A stretch of 7,657 nucleotides of DNA from Phycisphaerae bacterium (GTDB taxonomy: Bacteria; Planctomycetota; Phycisphaerae; UBA1845). The DNA lies in assembly GCA_029260155.1 (NCBI GenBank), contig JAJDDU010000312.1, forward strand, positions 1-7,657, given 5' to 3'. Below the pieces are notes generated by a model. That model made no database searches. It was not told the origin of the DNA and saw only the letters and a program-made list of their open reading frames with translations. Position 1 is the stretch's first letter. The number at the start of each line of letters is the position of its first letter. The position numbers were made by a program, and so were the translations under genes. Below, in pieces: positions 6,461 to 7,657 of this stretch.

Positions 6461-7396
6461 CTAGGCTACAGGGGCGACGGCGGTACGGCGTTCGGCGATC
6501 AGCCTGTCGACGGTGTTGACAACCTGGTCGATACGCGGCTTTGTGATGAGGCGGTCGGCGCCGACGGCCTTGCACTTCTTCTCGTTGTCCGGGCTGACCA
6601 ACGAACTGAGAATGACCACCGGGATATCCCGCAAGAGGTGGTTCTCCTTGACGAGGCGGGTGAGACACAACCCGTCCATCCGGGGCATCTCGATGTCGGA
6701 GATGATGGCGTCAAAGGTGGTTGAGCCGTGTTCCGAGAGATCCTGTTCGAGTGTATCGAGTGCGATCTGACCGTCACTGCATGGGATGACCATGGTGTAG
6801 CCTGCGTTGGCAAGACTCTCTTTGATCGCTTGGCTGGTCGTACGCGAATCCTCGGCGAAGAGGATTTTGCAGGAACCCCGGTCGATCGGCGGATCATCAT
6901 CGAAGTTGCCCGTTGCGCTGAGTTCGACGCCGGTGAGATTGAAGGTGATCTGCTCGAAGTCGATCATGAGAACCAGCTTGTCTTCGATCTGCACGACAAA
7001 GGTGACGGGCGCGTCGCGCACGCCGGCCAGATCGGGTGTGGACTCGACATCCTTGACGTTGACGCGGTGGATGTAACGCACGGAGTCGACCCGGAAGGCG
7101 ACCCGCATGCTATTGAACTCCATCACGATGACGACGCCCTCGGACGGCTCGGCGCTGCTTTCACACCCCAGACTGATGGCCAAGTCGATCAGTGGGATCA
7201 CGTGATCGCGAAGTTGAAAGACCCCGGCGACGCAGGGCGGCGCATCGGGAAGCTGGGTGACCTCAACCGGCTCGATCACCTCACGCACCTTGGCGACGTT
7301 GACGCCGTAGGCTTGCTCGCCGATTAGGAACACCAGGATTTCGAGTTCGTTCGTGCCCGATTCGAGAAGGATTTTCTGCGATTCAGCCGACCCCAT
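6461..7396 (-). CDS. cheV: Chemotaxis adaptor CheV (CheW domain plus receiver domain)
   Basis: This gene encodes a 311-residue two-domain signalling protein of typical CheV length. Residues about 17-155 are a CheW-like domain that couples chemoreceptors to the kinase CheA; visible signatures are the LVFLIGEQAYGVNVAKVREV-type opening and FQLRDHVIPLIDL (60-72). After a short linker, residues about 177-302 are a CheY-like receiver domain with acidic pair Glu182-Asp183, phosphoacceptor Asp234 (ISDIEMPRMDG), Ser264/Ser265 and Lys286 (ITKP). All residues needed for phosphorylation are present, so CheA should be able to phosphorylate it, which in studied CheV proteins supports adaptation. The protein is cytoplasmic, at receptor arrays. 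The ATG at 7396 is well supported by TCCTCC on the plus strand (GGAGGA on the coding strand) 8 bases upstream. It lies 114 bp downstream of rpoN in the same direction. No cheA, cheY or receptor gene is in the window. Confidence 0.96.
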   Translation of the reverse strand: MGSAESQKILLESGTNELEILVFLIGEQAYGVNVAKVREVIEPVEVTQLPDAPPCVAGVFQLRDHVIPLIDLAISLGCESSAEPSEGVVIVMEFNSMRVAFRVDSVRYIHRVNVKDVESTPDLAGVRDAPVTFVVQIEDKLVLMIDFEQITFNLTGVELSATGNFDDDPPIDRGSCKILFAEDSRTTSQAIKESLANAGYTMVIPCSDGQIALDTLEQDLSEHGSTTFDAIISDIEMPRMDGLCLTRLVKENHLLRDIPVVILSSLVSPDNEKKCKAVGADRLITKPRIDQVVNTVDRLIAERRTAVAPVA

Positions 7397-7404
7397 GGTA
7401 GGTG

Positions 7405-7410
7405 TCCTCC
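7405..7410 (-). promoter_or_regulatory. Strong ribosome binding site of cheV
   Basis: On the coding strand this reads GGAGGA, 8 bases before the ATG at 7396-7394. It is the strongest Shine-Dalgarno sequence in the window and confirms the cheV start. Confidence 0.75.
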
Positions 7411-7477
7411 GTTGCGATGTGCATGATGCCCCGATAACTGAGTCAGCGCCCAGCGCGTTCGCCCGGCTTCCTCGTTG

Positions 7478-7497
7478 GGATCGGCTGGATCGGCTGG
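7478..7497. repeat. 9-bp tandem repeat in the rpoN-cheV gap
   Basis: GGATCGGCT occurs twice head to tail (7478-7486 and 7487-7495), followed by a further GG. It lies 13 bases past the rpoN stop codon. It could be a chance duplication or a protein-binding site. No clear promoter can be read elsewhere in this 114-bp gap. Confidence 0.5.
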
Positions 7498-7510
7498 CAA
7501 ATGTAGCGAG

Positions 7511-7657
7511 CTAGAACTTTTTTCGTTGGCGGGCAGGGGGGATCTTGAGTTGCGATCGGTACTTGGCCACCGTACGACGGGAAATACTGATGCGTTCTTT
7601 GACAAGAGCGGCAGCAATCTGGTCGTCGTTGAGCGGGCTGGCCGGATCTTCGTTCTT
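7511..7657 (-). CDS. rpoN: RNA polymerase sigma-54 factor RpoN, C-terminal fragment (cut by window edge)
   Basis: The last 48 codons and TAG stop of an open reading frame run in from the right edge, with no start inside the window. The translation matches the end of sigma-54. SPLNDDQIAAAL leads into SRRTVAKYR (about 7582-7556), which is the RpoN box (consensus ARRTVAKYR) that contacts the -24 promoter element. IPPARQRKKF closes the protein, much like the IPPSNQRK ending of the E. coli protein. The first box residue is Ser rather than Ala, a mild change. Sigma-54 directs RNA polymerase to -24/-12 promoters that need an AAA+ activator, commonly for nitrogen, envelope and flagellar genes. The usual downstream neighbour in proteobacteria (hpf) is absent and cheV follows instead. 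Nothing suggests a pseudogene; the gene is simply incomplete here. Confidence 0.93.
   Translation of the reverse strand, partial: KNEDPASPLNDDQIAAALVKERISISRRTVAKYRSQLKIPPARQRKKF

Noticed and set aside
6728..7327. Plus-strand reading frame (199 residues) opposite cheV
   Set aside because: It mirrors the CheV codons, has Asp/His-rich composition and no motif. CheV on the minus strand has all its catalytic residues and a strong ribosome binding site.
7478..7510. Sigma-28 or sigma-54 promoter for cheV
   Set aside because: GCCGATCC is a partial sigma-28 -10 match without a -35 at the right spacing, and no GG/GC pair with sigma-54 -24/-12 spacing is present.
7324..7617. Minus-strand reading frame of 97 residues spanning the rpoN-cheV gap
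   Set aside because: It overlaps rpoN and the start of cheV in another frame, and its translation resembles nothing. The rpoN frame over the same bases gives a clear RpoN box.

Overview
The window is a GC-rich stretch of a Gram-negative-type bacterial chromosome. It carries five complete protein genes and the 3' end of a sixth. Two exported proteins of unknown function, a nucleoside-sugar dehydratase, a CheV adaptor and sigma-54 would suit a free-living aquatic or soil bacterium. The style of the two unknown exported proteins resembles Planctomycetota (Phycisphaerae-like), but that is an impression and no marker here proves it. I see no mobile element, CRISPR array, tRNA, rRNA or phage gene.

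Left part, plus strand (about 1-4414): A good sigma-70-type promoter (15-44) and a ribosome binding site (55-58) drive an exported helical protein with LTxxQ-like segments, best started at 67. After a 198-bp gap with a weaker promoter and a perfect 12-bp palindrome comes a second secreted or membrane-anchored protein (1360-2361) with a basic, low-complexity linker and a TPR-like C-terminal half. Only 43 bp later lies a large membrane-bound nucleotide-sugar 4,6-dehydratase of the CapD/WbpM/PglF type (2405-4414). This enzyme makes a modified-sugar precursor for surface polysaccharide or glycoprotein. The second and third genes could share a transcript.

Middle, plus strand (4556-6241): After 141 bp without a gene comes a CPA2-family (Kef-like) cation:proton antiporter with a C-terminal NAD-binding RCK domain. 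It is probably a monovalent cation efflux system for pH or ion balance.

Right part, minus strand (6461-7657): A CheV chemotaxis adaptor (CheW domain plus receiver domain) converges on the antiporter gene. The 219-bp gap between them holds two perfect inverted repeats. Upstream of cheV is the last 48 codons of rpoN (sigma-54), recognised by its RpoN box and broken by the window edge. The order rpoN then cheV on one strand, 114 bp apart, suggests a link between sigma-54 and motility or chemotaxis, but the sequence does not show how they are regulated.

Overall this is mostly ordinary core-type sequence. The best leads are the two uncharacterised exported proteins, the palindrome at a candidate promoter, and the rpoN-cheV neighbourhood. 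I found no convincing evidence of a new multi-gene system.
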